From Litoreibacter ascidiaceicola (GTDB lineage Bacteria; Pseudomonadota; Alphaproteobacteria; Rhodobacterales; Rhodobacteraceae), in contig NZ_FQUV01000001.1 of the NCBI RefSeq assembly GCF_900129235.1, positions 186,001 to 250,000 of the forward strand: a stretch of 64,000 nt of DNA. The letters run 5' to 3'. Shown here in pieces: positions 33,725 to 42,920 of this stretch. Both the position numbers and the translations under genes were made by a program. How positions within the stretch are numbered: the stretch's first letter is position 1; the number at the start of each line of letters is the position of its first letter. The notes beneath the pieces were generated by a model, which ran no database searches, had not been told where the DNA came from, and saw only the letters and a program-made list of their open reading frames with translations.

Positions 33725-33952
33725 ATGGCTGCTAAACCATTTTTCCGCCGTCGCAAGTCCGATCCATTCGAGGGTGATAACGCCCCGAAAATCGACTATA
33801 AAGACACCCGCACTCTGCAACGCTATGTTTCCGAGCGTGGCAAAATCGTCCCTTCGCGTATCACCGCTGTTGGTGCCAAGAACCAGCGTGCGCTGGCCCG
33901 TGCCATCAAACGCGCACGTTTCTTGGCCCTGCTGCCCTACGCAGTGAAGTAA
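33725..33952 (+). CDS. rpsR: 30S ribosomal protein S18 (75 aa)
   Basis: It has the S18 core: [14 protein letters not shown] at the N-terminus, then [20 protein letters not shown] and [20 protein letters not shown]. Length is normal. AAGGAG is 6 bases before the ATG; it lies 31 bases after rpsF and 12 before rplI. Confidence 0.98.
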   Translation: MAAKPFFRRRKSDPFEGDNAPKIDYKDTRTLQRYVSERGKIVPSRITAVGAKNQRALARAIKRARFLALLPYAVK

Positions 33953-33964
33953 GGAGCAAAGCAC

Positions 33965-34591
33965 ATGCAAGTTATCCTTCTGGAACGCGTCGCGAAACTC
34001 GGCCAAATGGGCGATATCGTAGACGTAAAAGCGGGTTACGCCCGCAACTTCCTCCTGCCGCAAGGCAAGGCGTTGAACTCCACCAAAGCCAACCAGGCTG
34101 TCTTCGACGCGCAAAAAGCGCAGCTCGAAGCCAACAACCTGGAGACCAAGAAAGAAGCCGAAGCAATGGCTGACAAACTTGGTGGCCAACAGTTCATCGT
34201 GATTCGTCAGGCATCTGACGCCGGCGCTCTGTACGGCTCCGTCACCACACGTGACGCGTCCGACAGCGCAACGGCTGAAGGCTTCACAATTGACCGCGGT
34301 CAAGTCGTGCTGGAACGCCCGATCAAGTATCTCGGCGTTCACGACGTGTCTGTACGTTTGCACCCCGAAGTCGAAGCCACATTCTCGTTGAACGTGGCCC
34401 GCTCGGTCGAGGAAGCAGAACTGCAAGCCTCCGGCAAATCCATTCAGGAACTGGCTGCTGAGGCCGAGGCCGAAGCAGAATTCGAAATCGCCGAACTGTT
34501 CGACGATATCGGTGCTGCCGCCTCTGAGGACGACGATCTGGCCGAGGCGATTGAAGCCCCTGCCGCTGAGGAAGGTGAAGACGAGGCGTAA
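33965..34591 (+). CDS. rplI: 50S ribosomal protein L9 with acidic C-terminal tail (208 aa)
   Basis: The N-terminal domain has [20 protein letters not shown] and [20 protein letters not shown], then the connecting helix and C-domain up to about 150. A further 55 residues are strongly acidic and Ala-rich ([20 protein letters not shown] and [20 protein letters not shown]). Standard L9 is about 150 residues; the acidic tail is common in Rhodobacterales as I recall. AAGGAG precedes the ATG. Confidence 0.97.
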   Translation: MQVILLERVAKLGQMGDIVDVKAGYARNFLLPQGKALNSTKANQAVFDAQKAQLEANNLETKKEAEAMADKLGGQQFIVIRQASDAGALYGSVTTRDASDSATAEGFTIDRGQVVLERPIKYLGVHDVSVRLHPEVEATFSLNVARSVEEAELQASGKSIQELAAEAEAEAEFEIAELFDDIGAAASEDDDLAEAIEAPAAEEGEDEA

Positions 34592-34619
34592 GCCTCCTCT
34601 TCCACATTCTCACAGATTT

Positions 34620-34647
34620 AAGGCCGTCCTTCGGGGCGGCCTTTTTC
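34620..34647 (+). terminator. Intrinsic terminator of rpsF-rpsR-rplI
   Basis: A 10-bp stem with one T-G pair (AAGGCCGTCC / GGGCGGCCTT) and tetraloop TTCG lies at 34620-34643, followed by TTT. Confidence 0.92.
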
Positions 34648-34684
34648 GTTGCACCTGCCGGCGCACGCGCCGCACACTGGGCCG

Positions 34685-35215
34685 ATGAAAACTCTTCTGA
34701 TTTGCCTGTTCGCGGTCTTGGTCATCGCCCCACCCGCAATTCTTGCGCATCAAGCCGGATGGCGTGTCGCCGCTTGGCGTCCCGATGCGAAACAGGTGCT
34801 GGACCGCCGCGCCTTCGGTGCGCTCGATTATGACGAGATGACATTCACGCTCACCGCCGTGCCAAGCCCGACCTATCGCGCGACACTACGGGATCGGCGG
34901 AAGATCCTGTTTTCAAAGCGAAGCCTTCATCAAGACATCTGCAACCAAGTGCTCACACGCGAACACCCCGCGATAAGCGCCGCGCCCTACTCCCGATTTG
35001 CGCTGATGATGGGCCTGCTGGCACGGCGCACGCCGATCACCATCCATGTCTCGCGCTCCAAGAACACGTTGAACCCCTTCATGCTGCTCTCCATCATGAG
35101 CAACCGGACCGAAAGCAGCCCCGATCCGTTCGTGGTCGAGCTGGATACGGTCGAGGAAACCTTGATCCTGCATCCGGATGACCGCTGTGAAAATATCACT
35201 CCAGCAAACGAATAA
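34685..35215 (+). CDS. Unknown exported or membrane-anchored protein (176 aa)
   Basis: The N-terminus MKTLLICLFAVLVIAPPAIL is a signal peptide or anchor. The rest (YDEMTFTLTAVPSPTYRATL, QDICNQVLTREHPAISAAPY, LARRTPITIHVSRSKNTLNP) matches no family I know. An in-frame TTG at 34649 would add 12 residues that read through the terminator flank. It is convergent with the next gene. No operon partners. Confidence 0.6.
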   Translation: MKTLLICLFAVLVIAPPAILAHQAGWRVAAWRPDAKQVLDRRAFGALDYDEMTFTLTAVPSPTYRATLRDRRKILFSKRSLHQDICNQVLTREHPAISAAPYSRFALMMGLLARRTPITIHVSRSKNTLNPFMLLSIMSNRTESSPDPFVVELDTVEETLILHPDDRCENITPANE

Positions 35216-35266
35216 GACCGCCCCAAAAAGGAGCGGCCTGATAGCTGCTAAAAATATCTTTTGAAA

Positions 35267-35848
35267 TTACGCGACGCCGGTGTCCCCACGCAGGCGCGAC
35301 AACAGTGGCTCCAGATCCATCATGTCGCCGCCGACGATTTTGAAGGCGCGGCCACCATGGGCGCTCAGCTTGATGGTGCCGTAGTCAAGGCGGGTGATGG
35401 CGCTGCGTAATTCGGTCATCAGGCTGGTTTCAGCCAGATCAATGCGGGTGATTTCCTCGAAGCGAAGCGTTTTGCGGGAGTTCATAATGCCATACGGGGC
35501 CCGTGAAATAATGTGCAGCACGCGGCCCTTCAGGTCGATTTCGACCTCGTCGCGCGATTGGGCGAAGGCACCGTTCACAACCAAAGCCGCCGCCACGATG
35601 TAGATTGCAGTCGACAGAATTGCCTTGGTGATCGCAGGATCACCGGGGAAGCTTGTGTCAGTCAGCGTCCAGACCATGCCGCCTGCAGCCATCATGCCAA
35701 AGCAAATCGCCGCCATGAACACGCGAACAACTTGCACCTGCCAGCCTTCAAGCTTGGTCTCGCAAACGCGGTATCCCGCAGATGTGCGTTTCACATCAAC
35801 AGATTGTTGTTGGTCCGGTGCGTCCAGCGTGAAGTCCATCAGGCTCAT
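35267..35848 (-). CDS. Unknown protein with two TM helices (193 aa)
   Basis: From the ATG at 35848 (AGGGAAA upstream) it has a polar N-terminal 50 residues, two membrane helices (VRVFMAAICFGMMAAGGMVW, LSTAIYIVAAALVVNGAFAQ), and a C-terminal cytoplasmic-type domain with strands (VEIDLKGRVLHIISRAPYGI, SRKTLRFEEITRIDLAETSL). This resembles PH-like membrane proteins, but I cannot assign a family. The frame stays open upstream through the tig terminator; I reject that part. Confidence 0.7.
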   Translation of the reverse strand: MSLMDFTLDAPDQQQSVDVKRTSAGYRVCETKLEGWQVQVVRVFMAAICFGMMAAGGMVWTLTDTSFPGDPAITKAILSTAIYIVAAALVVNGAFAQSRDEVEIDLKGRVLHIISRAPYGIMNSRKTLRFEEITRIDLAETSLMTELRSAITRLDYGTIKLSAHGGRAFKIVGGDMMDLEPLLSRLRGDTGVA

Positions 35849-35960
35849 TGCAAATTTCCCTAAATTGTCTTTTCCCTGCCTGTACCCTGACGCCCAAATA
35901 AGACCAAATTTCAGCAATCCTGCGCAAAAGCTGGGACATTGGCCGTACGCTTTCAGGGCA

Positions 35961-35990
35961 ACAAAAAAGGCCGTCACGAAGGACGGCCTT
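35961..35990 (-). terminator. Intrinsic terminator of tig
   Basis: A perfect 9-bp stem AAGGCCGTC / GACGGCCTT (35967-35990) with a 6-base loop, followed on the minus strand by TTTTTTG. Confidence 0.92.
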
Positions 35991-36014
35991 AAATAACGTT
36001 GCTCTGTCAGAGAC

Positions 36015-37352
36015 TTAAGAGGCGTCGTCTTCCAAAGCTTCGACAGCTTTTTCAAGGTCGGCTTTCTTGACCTCTTTCTCTTTCACGTCTGCCAGCTCGA
36101 ACACATAGTCGACGACTTTGTCTTCAAAGATCGGCGCGCGCATTTGCTGCTGCATCTGCTGGTTCTGCTGGATGAACTCGAAGAACTGGCGTTCCTGCCC
36201 CGGATACTGGCGCGCTTGGTTCATGATCGCTTGGGTCATTTCGGCGTCGGTGACCTCGATCTCGTTCTTGCGGCCCATCTCGGCAAGCAGCAGGCCAAGG
36301 CGCACGCGGCGCTCTGCAAGGCCTTTGTGCTCGTCGGTGGTTTCGATCTCTGGGTGATCGTGGCCTTGAACGTCAGGGTTTTCCTCGTGCCACAACTGGT
36401 GCGCGATTTGACCTGCTTCGGCTTCGACCAGTGTCGGAGGCAGCTCGAACTTAACCAGCTTGTCCAGCTCGTCCAGCAGCTTGCGCTTCAGGACTGCGCG
36501 GGATGCGCCACCGAACTCGGCTTCAAGACGCTCGGCCACTTGGGCTTTCAGCGCGGCCAGATCTTCGGCACCGAACTGCTTGGCCAGCTCGTCGTTGATC
36601 TCTGCGGCTTTCGGTTCTTTGACGGCTTTGATCTTGCACTCGAACACAGCGGCTTTGCCAGCCAGATGCTCGGCTTGGTATTCGGCCGGGAAATCCACCT
36701 TCACTTCAACGTCGTCGCCAACTTTGACGCCAACCAGTTGCGCTTCAAAACCCGGAATGAACGAATTGGAGCCCAGAACCAGCGGATAGTCTTCTGCGGC
36801 ACCGCCCTCGAAAGGCTCGCCATCGACCTTGCCAAGGAAGTCGATCGTCACTTGGTCGCCATCTTTCGACTTGGAGCCTTTTTTGCGATCGTCAAAGTTT
36901 TGAGCGTTTTCAGCCAGGTTCGACAGAGCTTCGTCGATGTCCTTGTCTTCAGCCTTTACAACCATCTTTTCCAGTTTGATCTTTTTCAGATCAACATCAG
37001 GAATTTCCGGCAGTTTTTCATAGGAGACGGACACGTCGACATCGTCGCCCGGTTTCCAGTCGTCATTGATCATTTTGATTTCAGGCTGCATCGCAGGACG
37101 GTCGCCGGACTCTTCGAAATGCTTGGACATCGCACCATCAATGCTTTCCTGCATCGCTTCGCCCATGACCTTGTCACCGAACTGCTTTTTCAGCAGCGCC
37201 ATAGGCACTTTGCCCTTGCGGAAACCCTTCATCTCGACTTCGGGCTGAGCCTCGAGAAGCTTTTCGTTTACTTTCTCGTCCATCTCAGCGGCAGTGACTA
37301 CGATGTTGTAGCCGCGCTTGAGGCCTTCGTTCAGGGTCTCGGTGACCTTCAT
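36015..37352 (-). CDS. tig: Trigger factor, ribosome-associated chaperone and prolyl isomerase (445 aa)
   Basis: The N-terminal ribosome-binding domain has [20 protein letters not shown] and the signature-like [20 protein letters not shown]. The FKBP-type domain follows at about 160-245 ([39 protein letters not shown]), then the long helical C-domain. It binds nascent chains at the tunnel exit. The ATG at 37352 has AAGGA upstream. In-frame residues further upstream would be encoded by the 3' end of tRNA-Leu and are not real. The start is 21 bases from the end of the tRNA. Confidence 0.97.
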   Translation of the reverse strand: MKVTETLNEGLKRGYNIVVTAAEMDEKVNEKLLEAQPEVEMKGFRKGKVPMALLKKQFGDKVMGEAMQESIDGAMSKHFEESGDRPAMQPEIKMINDDWKPGDDVDVSVSYEKLPEIPDVDLKKIKLEKMVVKAEDKDIDEALSNLAENAQNFDDRKKGSKSKDGDQVTIDFLGKVDGEPFEGGAAEDYPLVLGSNSFIPGFEAQLVGVKVGDDVEVKVDFPAEYQAEHLAGKAAVFECKIKAVKEPKAAEINDELAKQFGAEDLAALKAQVAERLEAEFGGASRAVLKRKLLDELDKLVKFELPPTLVEAEAGQIAHQLWHEENPDVQGHDHPEIETTDEHKGLAERRVRLGLLLAEMGRKNEIEVTDAEMTQAIMNQARQYPGQERQFFEFIQQNQQMQQQMRAPIFEDKVVDYVFELADVKEKEVKKADLEKAVEALEDDAS

Positions 37353-37373
37353 ATTAGTCGTCCTTATATATAA

Positions 37374-37457
37374 TGGTGCGGGTGAGAGGACTCGAACCTC
37401 CACGCCTTGCGGCGCCAGAACCTAAATCTGGTGCGTCTACCATTCCGCCACACCCGC
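37374..37457 (-). tRNA. tRNA-Leu (anticodon UAG)
   Basis: The folded form has acceptor GCGGGTG/CACCCGC, anticodon stem CCAGA/TCTGG with loop TTTAGGT (anticodon TAG), a long variable arm with CGCC/GGCG pairing as in class II tRNA, T-arm GGAGG TTCGAGT CCTCT, and an encoded ACCA end. The length is 84 with CCA. It reads CUA and other CUN codons. Tig follows after 21 bases. Confidence 0.97.
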
Positions 37458-37709
37458 ATAACTTTATTGACTAAGGAGTCGCCTCCGAAGCCCGCTTCGC
37501 GCCCATGTAGCAAAGCCCGCCAAGGGATGCGAGACGAAAATCACGCAATCGGTCACCAAAAGGTAAGGCAACCCGTACCTCGTGGGCCGTTCGCCTCGGA
37601 TTCATCGCGACATGGCCTTGGTCTGGTCAGGGTCGTGTCCATTTTCTGCCTCATTTAGATTTCATTAATTAACCATCGAAAGACGCAACCAATTATTCGG
37701 AGCGAACAC

Positions 37710-38219
37710 ATGTCTGCCAACATGCACAAGACTTTCGGTGGGGGAAACGACACCATCACCAAACTCAGCGGCCTTCTGGGCGGCTCTCAGGTTCTGACAA
37801 TGCGCGGCTATATGCCAATCTCCAGCCTTGAAGCTGGCGACCGCATCGTCACACGGAACGGAATGCGCACCTTGCAAGAGCTGCGCGTGGAACGCCACAT
37901 GATGCGCCCGATCCGCGTGGGTCAGGGGACACTTGGTTTCTCCCGTCCAAACGCCGACATGCTGATGGCCCCTGACCAAGAGGTCATGGTCCGCGACTGG
38001 CGCGCCGAGATGCTGTTTGGCCGCGACATGGTCATCGTCAACATCAGCACAATGGTCGACGGCAAATACATCGCCGAAGAGGCCGAGCTGGACATCCACG
38101 AGGTCTATCAATTGGGCTTTGAGGAAGAGGAAATCTTCTACGCTGACGGCGTTGAAGTGATTTCCAACTTCGCCGCAGAAATAGCAGCCGATCCAGAGAA
38201 AGTCTTCGTCGCCGCCTAA
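37710..38219 (+). CDS. Small Hint-domain protein (169 aa)
   Basis: Residues 25-160 form a Hint (hedgehog/intein) domain of the type common in Rhodobacterales: GGSQVLTMRGYMPISSLEAG, DRIVTRNGMRTLQELRVER, MLMAPDQEVMVRDWRAEMLF, IHEVYQLGFEEEEIFYADGV. The usual catalytic Cys/Ser directly before the first strand appears as S in GGSQVL. There is no extein-like flank, so splicing is unlikely; the role is unknown. It stands alone after a 250-base gap. Confidence 0.8.
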   Translation: MSANMHKTFGGGNDTITKLSGLLGGSQVLTMRGYMPISSLEAGDRIVTRNGMRTLQELRVERHMMRPIRVGQGTLGFSRPNADMLMAPDQEVMVRDWRAEMLFGRDMVIVNISTMVDGKYIAEEAELDIHEVYQLGFEEEEIFYADGVEVISNFAAEIAADPEKVFVAA

Positions 38220-38294
38220 GGCTACGACAACGACCTCGCTACACCGCATCTGGCAGCGGGGCCTCTCTTCCGGAGGCCCCACCCCGCCAAAAGA

Positions 38295-39149
38295 CTACAC
38301 ACCCAATTCGCGATAGAGACCCGGGATTTGCTGCGGCAAATCCTCGGCGATGAGCCCGGGCCCCGCGTGAGCCGCGGCCATGGCATGCAGCAGCGCTCCG
38401 ATCTCGGCCGCCTCCACTGGCGTGCACCCCTTGGCCAGCAGGCCCGTGATCAGCCCTGCCAACACATCGCCCGCCCCCGCCGTTGCCAGCCAAGCTGCTG
38501 CTGGCTCGGACGTGGTGTCCATAACAGCTACAGGACATCCGGGGGCCGCGATGGTGGTCTGCGCGCCTTTATACAGCACCACAGCCCCCGACAAATCCGC
38601 CGCCCTTTGGGTGGCGTCTTTCTTTTCATCCAAGTTAAAAGGCTGGCCGTCTTCGCCCAAGCCCGGAAACAGCCTGCGAAACTCGCCCGCATGGGGTGTC
38701 AGCACGCAGGTCTCGTGCAGTTGGGTGAACAAATCGCGGTCTTGCGCCATCAGCGTCAAGGCATCCGCATCCAGCACCAGCGCACGCTGCGTGGCGAGTG
38801 CAGCGCGTAGGGTGGCACCGTTCTCAGCCTCCAACCCGAACCCCGGCCCGATGCACAGCGCGTTGATGCGCGTATCTTCAGCGAGGATCAGGGACAGGTC
38901 CAACGCCTCGGACACCTCGCGCAGCATGATCCCCGTCAGATGCGCGGCACATTCCGGCAAGGCGTCGTGCGGTGCGCCAACGGTCACCACCCCTGCCCCC
39001 ACACGCAACGCCGCCATGGCAGCAAGTCGGGCAGCGCCAGTGCGATTTTCCGGGCCGGACAGGGCCAAGGCCGAGCCGTGGCTATACTTATGCTGGTCAG
39101 AGCTCTTGCGGAGCAGATCAATCTGCTCTGGCGTGATCGTTAAACTCAT
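38295..39149 (-). CDS. nnrD: ADP-dependent NAD(P)H-hydrate dehydratase (284 aa)
   Basis: A ribokinase-like CARKD domain: KYSHGSALALSGPENRTGAA, IGPGFGLEAENGATLRAALA, CVLTPHAGEFRRLFPG, and the C-terminal WLATAGAGDVLAGLITGLLA. It dehydrates the S-form of hydrated NAD(P)H. In most bacteria the domain is fused behind the epimerase. Here its ATG overlaps the epimerase stop as ATGA at 39146-39149. Confidence 0.93.
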   Translation of the reverse strand: MSLTITPEQIDLLRKSSDQHKYSHGSALALSGPENRTGAARLAAMAALRVGAGVVTVGAPHDALPECAAHLTGIMLREVSEALDLSLILAEDTRINALCIGPGFGLEAENGATLRAALATQRALVLDADALTLMAQDRDLFTQLHETCVLTPHAGEFRRLFPGLGEDGQPFNLDEKKDATQRAADLSGAVVLYKGAQTTIAAPGCPVAVMDTTSEPAAAWLATAGAGDVLAGLITGLLAKGCTPVEAAEIGALLHAMAAAHAGPGLIAEDLPQQIPGLYRELGV

Positions 39150-39814
39150 AGGCCGATGTCCTTCACGACGACTTTTCCGCACACCTGCGCACCATCAGCC
39201 ATCACGTGGCCAGCTTTAGGGCGATGGAAAGTCACCGTAAGCTGGTTCTGCCCTGTATAGTGCGGCCAAGGACACATCAAGTCGCCGGTATCGCTGGAAA
39301 CATAACTGGGGATATCCACTGCAACGCGGCGGCAATTGAGCGTTGCCATCAATATGTTGCGCAGTTCATCAGGCAGCGGTCGATTCATCCCAATCCCGAA
39401 CAACGCGTCCACTACTACAGGATGTGAAGCCCAACGATAACTATAGCAAACCTCAATTTTGGAGACGCCACCACGTCCAAGCCATAATTCATAGTTCACA
39501 CGCGCATCCGGAGGCAATTTCTTGGCGTCGCCATAGAGAAAAGTCTCGACACCCCACCCCGCCTTTTCCAGCAAACGCGCGACGACAAACCCGTCGCCGC
39601 CATTGTTGCCCGGCCCGCATAAAACCACCGCGCGGCGCTTGTCCTTAACCAACTCCGGCCACTCCTCAAAAATGGCCTCCACCACCCCCTTGCCCGCACG
39701 CTCCATCAATTCCAGTCCGGTGACACGCCCCGATGCGATCGCGGCCTGCTCCAACGCACGCATTTCGTCGCTGGTGATTGTCTCGGATGACCCCGTTTGG
39801 TCTGAAGTTTTCAT
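39146..39814 (-). CDS. nnrE: NAD(P)H-hydrate epimerase, separate YjeF-N protein (222 aa)
   Basis: The YjeF N-terminal fold: TSDEMRALEQAAIASGRVTG, CGPGNNGGDGFVVARLLEKA, VVDALFGIGMNRPLPDELR, VAVDIPSYVSSDTGDLMCPW and LTVTFHRPKAGHVMADGAQV. It epimerises R- to S-NAD(P)HX. I use ATG 39814 (GGCGGA upstream); a GTG at 39841 would add nine residues. It ends at DIGL, the normal domain border. Confidence 0.92.
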   Translation of the reverse strand: MKTSDQTGSSETITSDEMRALEQAAIASGRVTGLELMERAGKGVVEAIFEEWPELVKDKRRAVVLCGPGNNGGDGFVVARLLEKAGWGVETFLYGDAKKLPPDARVNYELWLGRGGVSKIEVCYSYRWASHPVVVDALFGIGMNRPLPDELRNILMATLNCRRVAVDIPSYVSSDTGDLMCPWPHYTGQNQLTVTFHRPKAGHVMADGAQVCGKVVVKDIGL

Positions 39815-39918
39815 TCCGCCCACTTTCTCAGCGTTATGCACAAAATTTAAGCATCTCTCGTCTCGCGTCGGCTGTAACCCGCCCCATCAACAGTCTGCCA
39901 ATTGTGCCTCTCAATTGA

Positions 39919-40302
<384 letters not shown>

Positions 40303-40339
40303 CCAACACTTAGCTAACTGATAAAAGAGGAACGGCCAG

Positions 40340-41746
40340 ATGAGTAACAAAGATCTGCTGAAAACCATCAAGGACGAGGACGTCGAATACGTCGACATCC
40401 GTTTCACCGACCCACGCGGCAAGCTGCAGCACGTGACCATCGTCGCCGATCTGGTCGACGAGGACTTTCTGGAAGAGGGCTTCATGTTTGACGGCTCCTC
40501 CATCGCCGGTTGGAAATCCATCGACCAGTCCGACATGAAGCTGATGCCGGATGCCAAATCCGCCTATATGGACCCGTTCTACGCTGAAAAAACCATCTGC
40601 GTGCACTGCACCGTGGTCGAGCCCGACACGATGGAGCCTTACGACCGCGACCCGCGCGGCACCGCCGAAAAGGCCGAAGCCTACCTGAAAACCACCGGCA
40701 TCGGTGACCAGTCCTTCTGGGGTCCCGAAGCTGAGTTCTTCCTGTTCGACGACGTCCGTTTCTCGGTCGAAATGAACAAAGTGTCCTTCGAAGTCGACGC
40801 ACAAGACGCGTCCTGGAACTCCGACACAGAATACGAAATGGGCAACATGGGCCACCGCCCGGGCATCAAGGGCGGCTATTTCCCTGTGAACCCGACTGAC
40901 GCGGTGCAGGACCTGCGGTCTGAAATGCTGTCCACCATGAAGCGCATGGGCATGAAGGTCGACAAGCACCACCACGAAGTTGCCAGCTGTCAACACGAGC
41001 TGGGCCTGATCTTCGGCTCGCTGACGCATCAAGCAGACGAGCTGCAAAAATACAAATACGTGATCCACAACGTAGCGCACGCTTACGGCAAAACGGCGAC
41101 CTTCATGCCGAAGCCAATCGCAGGCGACAACGGCACCGGCATGCACGTGAACATGTCGATCTGGAAAGACGGCAAGCCGATCTTTGCGGGCGACCAGTAT
41201 GCCGACCTGTCGCAGGAAGCCTTGTATTTCATCGGCGGCATCCTGAAGCACGCCAAGGCGCTGAACGCGATCACCAACCCTGCGACCAACAGCTACAAAC
41301 GCCTGATCCCGGGCTTCGAGGCTCCGGTTCTGCGGGCCTATTCCGCCCGTAACCGGTCCGGCTGCGTGCGTATCCCGTGGTCCGAGTCGCCCAAAGCCAA
41401 GCGCGTGGAAGCCCGCTTCCCCGATCCGGCTGCGAACCCCTATCTGTGCTTTGCGGCATTGCTGATGGCTGGCCTCGACGGCATCAAGAACAAAATTGAT
41501 CCCGGCCCCGCATCCGACAAGGATCTTTACGATCTACCACCGGAAGAGCTGGCGGGCATCCCGACAGTGTGCGGCAGCCTGCGCGAAGCGCTGCAAGCTT
41601 TGGAAGAAGATCACGAGTTCCTGCTGGCCGGTGACGTGTTCACCAAGTCGCAGATCGAGGGCTATATGGAGCTGAAGTGGGAAGAGGTTTACGCCTACGA
41701 GCACACGCCACACCCGATTGAGTACAAGCTTTACTACAGCTGCTAA
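40340..41746 (+). CDS. glnA: Glutamine synthetase type I (468 aa)
   Basis: GSI-beta type: beta-grasp [94 protein letters not shown] and the adenylylation tyrosine in [17 protein letters not shown]. It makes glutamine from glutamate and ammonia in the cytoplasm. AGAGGAA precedes the ATG. Confidence 0.98.
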   Translation: MSNKDLLKTIKDEDVEYVDIRFTDPRGKLQHVTIVADLVDEDFLEEGFMFDGSSIAGWKSIDQSDMKLMPDAKSAYMDPFYAEKTICVHCTVVEPDTMEPYDRDPRGTAEKAEAYLKTTGIGDQSFWGPEAEFFLFDDVRFSVEMNKVSFEVDAQDASWNSDTEYEMGNMGHRPGIKGGYFPVNPTDAVQDLRSEMLSTMKRMGMKVDKHHHEVASCQHELGLIFGSLTHQADELQKYKYVIHNVAHAYGKTATFMPKPIAGDNGTGMHVNMSIWKDGKPIFAGDQYADLSQEALYFIGGILKHAKALNAITNPATNSYKRLIPGFEAPVLRAYSARNRSGCVRIPWSESPKAKRVEARFPDPAANPYLCFAALLMAGLDGIKNKIDPGPASDKDLYDLPPEELAGIPTVCGSLREALQALEEDHEFLLAGDVFTKSQIEGYMELKWEEVYAYEHTPHPIEYKLYYSC

Positions 41747-41766
41747 GACCAGCACCAAGAGTTCGG

Positions 41767-41795
41767 AAAAGGCACCCCCTGCGGGTGCCTTTTTC
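41767..41795 (+). terminator. Intrinsic terminator of glnBA
   Basis: An 11-bp stem AAAAGGCACCC / GGGTGCCTTTT at 41767-41793 with loop CCTGC and further T. It lies just before the convergent FliM-like gene. Confidence 0.93.
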
Positions 41796-41801
41796 AGTTG
41801 A

Positions 41802-42860
41802 TCAGGAGGACGCGGCCAGTTCCGGCACCGCATCCTCTACGGTCGGGCCGCCCATTGGCGCCGCTTCCGTGCGCGCGATGCTTTCCGCAGTGATCTCCAA
41901 CTCTGACGGCAACGCCCCATCAGCCGCAATCTGCGCCGGTTCTATCTGCGCGTCCATTCGCTGCGCGCGCATGTGCGGCGATCCATCCAGACGGATCGCG
42001 CGGCGTCCGTTCAACTGCCCCAAACGCCCCTTCCCCAGCAGCGTCTTGCGGCGATCCCGCAGCTGCGTCCGCGCAAGGATCCCGTCCGGCAGGGGAATGA
42101 CCGTGCCCTCCTCCAAATCCAGCAGCGCCCTGACCTGCAATGGAACCGCTGGCAGAAATGCCGACAGGTGCAGCGGGCTGTCCTGCAAGACCGCGACCAT
42201 GTCCGGATTTACCTTTTTTGGCTTCGGCTTAGCGTCGACGGTAATCGCCGGAAACATCAAAAGCGCCTGCCCCGTTTTCAGGCCCGGGCCAAGATCAACA
42301 TCCATCTGCAAAACGTCATAGGCCTTGGCCGACATCATCAGACTAAGCGCCGCACGGTCTGTTTGGGTCGCGCGGCAGGCAAAGCCCGCCAAGGCGGAGG
42401 CATCGCGGCGGGCCTCCACCAGCTCCGCCAGCTTGCCAACCACCGAGTTTGCGAAACCCGTACTCAGCGCCGCATCAATAGCCGTCACCGGCCGGTCCAC
42501 CCGCGGTGCGGATGAAATCCGCCCCAAAGTCTGCTGCTCGATCAAGGCATCCACCAGCACGCCATCGAAGACCAGAAGCCCCGTCACGCCATCCGGCCCC
42601 TCAAGAATATGCGGCACGGCAATATCGGGAAGCCGCGCCAGCGCGCTGGCCTGCGGAAGGCTTTGCGCTTGTGCATTGCGGATCAGAAGGTCGATGCCAT
42701 GACCCGTCTTCGCAGGGCCGCGAAACAACGTGTCGGCGATATCTTCCAGCAAAACATGGCTCGCGCCACGTTTGGGCTTACTGGGGCGCACCATAAGTGC
42801 CAAAGCGGTGTTGGGTCCGGTCAAAGTGCCTGCCTGCGTGTTCTTGGTTTGGTCCTGCAT
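41802..42860 (-). CDS. Orphan FliM/FliN-family flagellar C-ring-like protein (352 aa)
   Basis: The N-terminal half has the FliM CheC-like middle domain pattern (ASHVLLEDIADTLFRGPAKT, GPDGVTGLLVFDGVLVDALI, AIDAALSTGFANSVVGKLAE, YDVLQMDVDLGPGLKTGQAL). The C-terminal SpoA (FliN) domain is at about 235-290 (VPLQVRALLDLEEGTVIPLP, LGQLNGRRAIRL). A 60-residue polar, Glu/Ala-rich tail follows. No other flagellar gene is in the window. Either this is the C-ring protein placed away from the main cluster or a relative with another role. Confidence 0.75.
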   Translation of the reverse strand: MQDQTKNTQAGTLTGPNTALALMVRPSKPKRGASHVLLEDIADTLFRGPAKTGHGIDLLIRNAQAQSLPQASALARLPDIAVPHILEGPDGVTGLLVFDGVLVDALIEQQTLGRISSAPRVDRPVTAIDAALSTGFANSVVGKLAELVEARRDASALAGFACRATQTDRAALSLMMSAKAYDVLQMDVDLGPGLKTGQALLMFPAITVDAKPKPKKVNPDMVAVLQDSPLHLSAFLPAVPLQVRALLDLEEGTVIPLPDGILARTQLRDRRKTLLGKGRLGQLNGRRAIRLDGSPHMRAQRMDAQIEPAQIAADGALPSELEITAESIARTEAAPMGGPTVEDAVPELAASS

Positions 42861-42920
42861 AAAATGACCCGCAAGATGCTGCGATTTGATTAACCGGAAC
42901 CGCCCATTTGCAGAAAAATC

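Noticed and set aside
35216-35245. Terminator after the gene at 34685
   Set aside because: CCGCCCC/GGAGCGG pairs with a mismatch and no T-run follows on either strand, so support is too weak.
35849-36055. 69-residue N-terminal extension of the protein at 35267
   Set aside because: It would translate through the tig terminator, and a good ribosome site precedes the later ATG.
36144-37373. 409-codon open frame opposite tig
   Set aside because: It is a reverse-strand shadow of trigger factor: its length follows from the codon use of tig. The residues are hydrophobic and His-rich without domain structure, and it runs into the tRNA.
40310-41251. 313-codon open frame opposite glnA
   Set aside because: It lies within glnA, has no ribosome site, and its composition is that of an antisense frame.
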